5,118 nt of DNA from Pyrinomonadaceae bacterium (lineage in GTDB: Bacteria; Acidobacteriota; Blastocatellia; Pyrinomonadales; Pyrinomonadaceae): contig JACCRA010000678.1 of NCBI GenBank assembly GCA_013813825.1, positions 1-5,118 on the forward strand, in the 5' to 3' direction. Of the stretch, positions 3,492-5,118 are shown in pieces (within the stretch, counting starts at the first letter, position 1; each line of letters opens with the position of its first letter). Both the position numbers and the translations under genes were made by a program. Under the pieces are notes generated by a model, which was not told where the DNA came from, did not search any database, and saw nothing but the letters and a program-made list of their open reading frames with translations.

Positions 3492-5118
3492 ATGTCTCAA
3501 GATAATCGCCTGATGCCTTTGTCGCCGACAGCCGCCGCCGGCCTTGACCGCCCGTTGCGCGATCTGACGCAATCGCCCGCCATCGCTGCCTCCGGCGGCA
3601 CATATCTCGGCCTTGAGCCGACGCACCTGCGCGACTACCTCAACGTCGTCTGGAAACGCAAGTGGCTGCTCCTCAGCCTGCTTGTTGTCGTTACCACGCT
3701 GGTCGCGATTCAGATGTACCGGATGCCTTCGATCTACGAGGCCGAGACGATGATCCAGATCGAGCCAAAGACGCGGATCGGAATCAAGACCAAAGACATC
3801 GTCATCAATCAAGGCACCGATCCGGGCTACTGGAATACGCAACTGCAACTGTTAGAAAGCCCGCGCCTCGCACGGCAAGTGATCATGCGCCTCGACCTGT
3901 TGAATAACCCGGCCTTCATCGGCGAGGAGCGCGCGGGGCTGTTGCCGGGCTTGAGCCGTCTCTTCTCGCGCCGCCAGACGCCGGCCGCCGCGCCGGAAGC
4001 GGAAGGCGGGCTGACCGTCGCCCGCGACGACGCGCCGGCAACTGCACAGGAGCAACTGTCTCCCGAACGATTAGCGCGCTTGGAGTCTTACGAGAATGCC
4101 ATTCTCGCCGGCCTGACCGTCAAACCGCGTGAGCGGACTAATCTCGTTGACCTGAGCTACCAGCACACCAACCCCGAGCTGGCGCAAAAGATCGCCGACA
4201 CATTTGCCGCCGTCTTCATCGAGAACGACCGGCAGCGCGAGAACACGGGTTCGGAGACGACGAAAGACAAACTGGCCGAGCAACTCATCACCTTGCAGAC
4301 AAAGCGGAGCGAGCTAGAAAATAGACGCATCCAGTACATGAAAGATCACAACATTCCCCTCAAGGATATGAAGGGGCTGAATGTGGTGGCGGAACGCTTG
4401 GGGATTACCAGTACCGAGGCGCTCGCCGCCGAGAGTGAAGTCAAAAGGCTGCAAGCCGCCTATGACGAAGCGCGTATCGCGAGCGACGACTTTGCGATCC
4501 CCGAAGTGCAGAGAGACCCGCAGGTCCAATCGATCCGCGATAAGCTGCGCGGGATGGAGGAGCGGCGTGCGGCGCTCCTTGTTCAATACACTCCGCGTTA
4601 TCCGGAAGTGATCAAGATCGACGAGCAGGTTAAACAACTCGAAAGAGACTTGACCAAAATCAGGGCTGACATCAAGAACAATATGGCGTCCAGTTTGAAC
4701 GCCGCGAAGCGGAAGGCGGCTCAGTTTAAAGACTCTTATGCGGGAGAGCGAGTAGCGGCGACCCGGCAGAGTCAGGACGAAATCTCGCTCAACAGCATCG
4801 AACAAGAGCTTGAGGCCACCAGGCAGAATTACAACGTGGTCTATCAGCGCACCCAAGAGATGGAGGTAGCGGGCGGGGATCGCGCCCCCGACAATATCAC
4901 CATCCAGACGCCCGCGCGCCTGCCGCGCGAGCCCATCGGACCACCACGCGTTCGCAACATCGTCATCGCCTTCCTGCTCGCGCTCGGCGCTGGCGTCGGC
5001 CTCGCCTTCCTGCTCGATTACCTCGACGACACACTGAAATCTGTCGATGACGTGGATCGCCACATTCACTTGCCGACGCTCGCGTTAATTCCATCGCCAC
5101 GCGCCGAACGCCGCCTTG
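3492..5118 (+). CDS. Wzz/Wzc-type polysaccharide co-polymerase, probably with a tyrosine-kinase domain; C-terminus beyond the window
   Basis: 542 codons are open to the window end with no stop. The protein sits in the inner membrane and would control chain length or export of capsule, exopolysaccharide or O-antigen. A cytoplasmic N-terminal tail of about 57 residues leads to membrane segment 1 (about 58-75, LLLSLLVVVTTLVAIQM after KRKW). The Wzz domain follows (about 45-140, with YEAETMIQIEPK at 82-93), then a periplasmic region rich in predicted coiled coil (about 255-460) with QYTPRYPEV at 365-373. The proline-rich PARLPREPIGPPR (474-486) and membrane segment 2 (about 488-508) precede FLLDYLDDTLKSVDDVD (506-522) and LPTLALIP (527-534). 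That last stretch is the usual entry into a Wzc/CapB-like BY-kinase, so a fused kinase is likely but unseen. An Ala/Pro-rich, probably disordered insert lies at about 160-190. The ATG is fixed by an in-frame TGA at 3459-3461; AGGTAAGG at 3473-3480 is the ribosome binding site, with a long spacing of 11 nt. Confidence 0.9.
   Translation, partial: MSQDNRLMPLSPTAAAGLDRPLRDLTQSPAIAASGGTYLGLEPTHLRDYLNVVWKRKWLLLSLLVVVTTLVAIQMYRMPSIYEAETMIQIEPKTRIGIKTKDIVINQGTDPGYWNTQLQLLESPRLARQVIMRLDLLNNPAFIGEERAGLLPGLSRLFSRRQTPAAAPEAEGGLTVARDDAPATAQEQLSPERLARLESYENAILAGLTVKPRERTNLVDLSYQHTNPELAQKIADTFAAVFIENDRQRENTGSETTKDKLAEQLITLQTKRSELENRRIQYMKDHNIPLKDMKGLNVVAERLGITSTEALAAESEVKRLQAAYDEARIASDDFAIPEVQRDPQVQSIRDKLRGMEERRAALLVQYTPRYPEVIKIDEQVKQLERDLTKIRADIKNNMASSLNAAKRKAAQFKDSYAGERVAATRQSQDEISLNSIEQELEATRQNYNVVYQRTQEMEVAGGDRAPDNITIQTPARLPREPIGPPRVRNIVIAFLLALGAGVGLAFLLDYLDDTLKSVDDVDRHIHLPTLALIPSPRAERRL

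Noticed and set aside
4314..5069. 251-codon open frame on the minus strand inside the wzc-like gene
   Set aside because: It is fully antisense to a gene with clear Wzz and membrane motifs. Its translation is charged low-complexity sequence with no family motif, as expected from the mirror of GC-rich codons.

Overview
The window is an envelope-polysaccharide region from a GC-rich Gram-negative (diderm) bacterium. The evidence for this is a pair of Kdo-synthesis genes (Kdo is the inner-core sugar of LPS), two dTDP-L-rhamnose genes and the start of a Wzz/Wzc-type polysaccharide co-polymerase. GC content is roughly 60 % by eye, coding density is high and Shine-Dalgarno sequences are weak. The phylum cannot be fixed from this stretch. 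Short intergenic tracts with 7-bp periodicity recall those I associate with some Acidobacteriota and cyanobacteria, and Kdo synthesis plus the protein types would fit an acidobacterium-like organism, but that is a low-confidence inference.

Layout: (1) Bases 1-1127, minus strand: kdsD (arabinose-5-phosphate isomerase) followed 33 bp downstream by the first 32 codons of kdsA (Kdo-8-phosphate synthase), which leaves the window at base 1. These enzymes catalyse consecutive steps: ribulose-5-P to arabinose-5-P, then condensation with PEP to Kdo-8-P. (2) Bases 1128-1356: a 229-bp divergent intergenic region with a good sigma70-type promoter facing right, a small hairpin and an imperfect 18-bp direct repeat. 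(3) Bases 1357-3320, plus strand: rfbB/rmlB and rfbD/rmlD, steps 2 and 4 of dTDP-L-rhamnose synthesis, separated by 86 bp. rfbA and rfbC are not in the window. (4) Bases 3321-3491: a 171-bp intergenic region with an extended -10 promoter candidate and a tandem, palindromic CTGATCA element just before the next ribosome binding site. (5) Bases 3492-5118, plus strand: 542 codons of a Wzz-domain protein with two membrane segments, cut by the window edge at the point where Wzc-type proteins enter their tyrosine-kinase domain.

Together the genes make two activated-sugar precursors (Kdo and dTDP-rhamnose) and part of the machinery that sets chain length and export of the polymer. The genes are conventional. 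The least ordinary features are the heptamer-periodic tracts at gene borders (one forms the last codons of rfbD), a Cys-type, probably metal-dependent KdsA, and the palindromic element before the wzc-like gene. I see no tRNA, rRNA, CRISPR array, insertion sequence, phage gene or defence gene, and no convincing new system.
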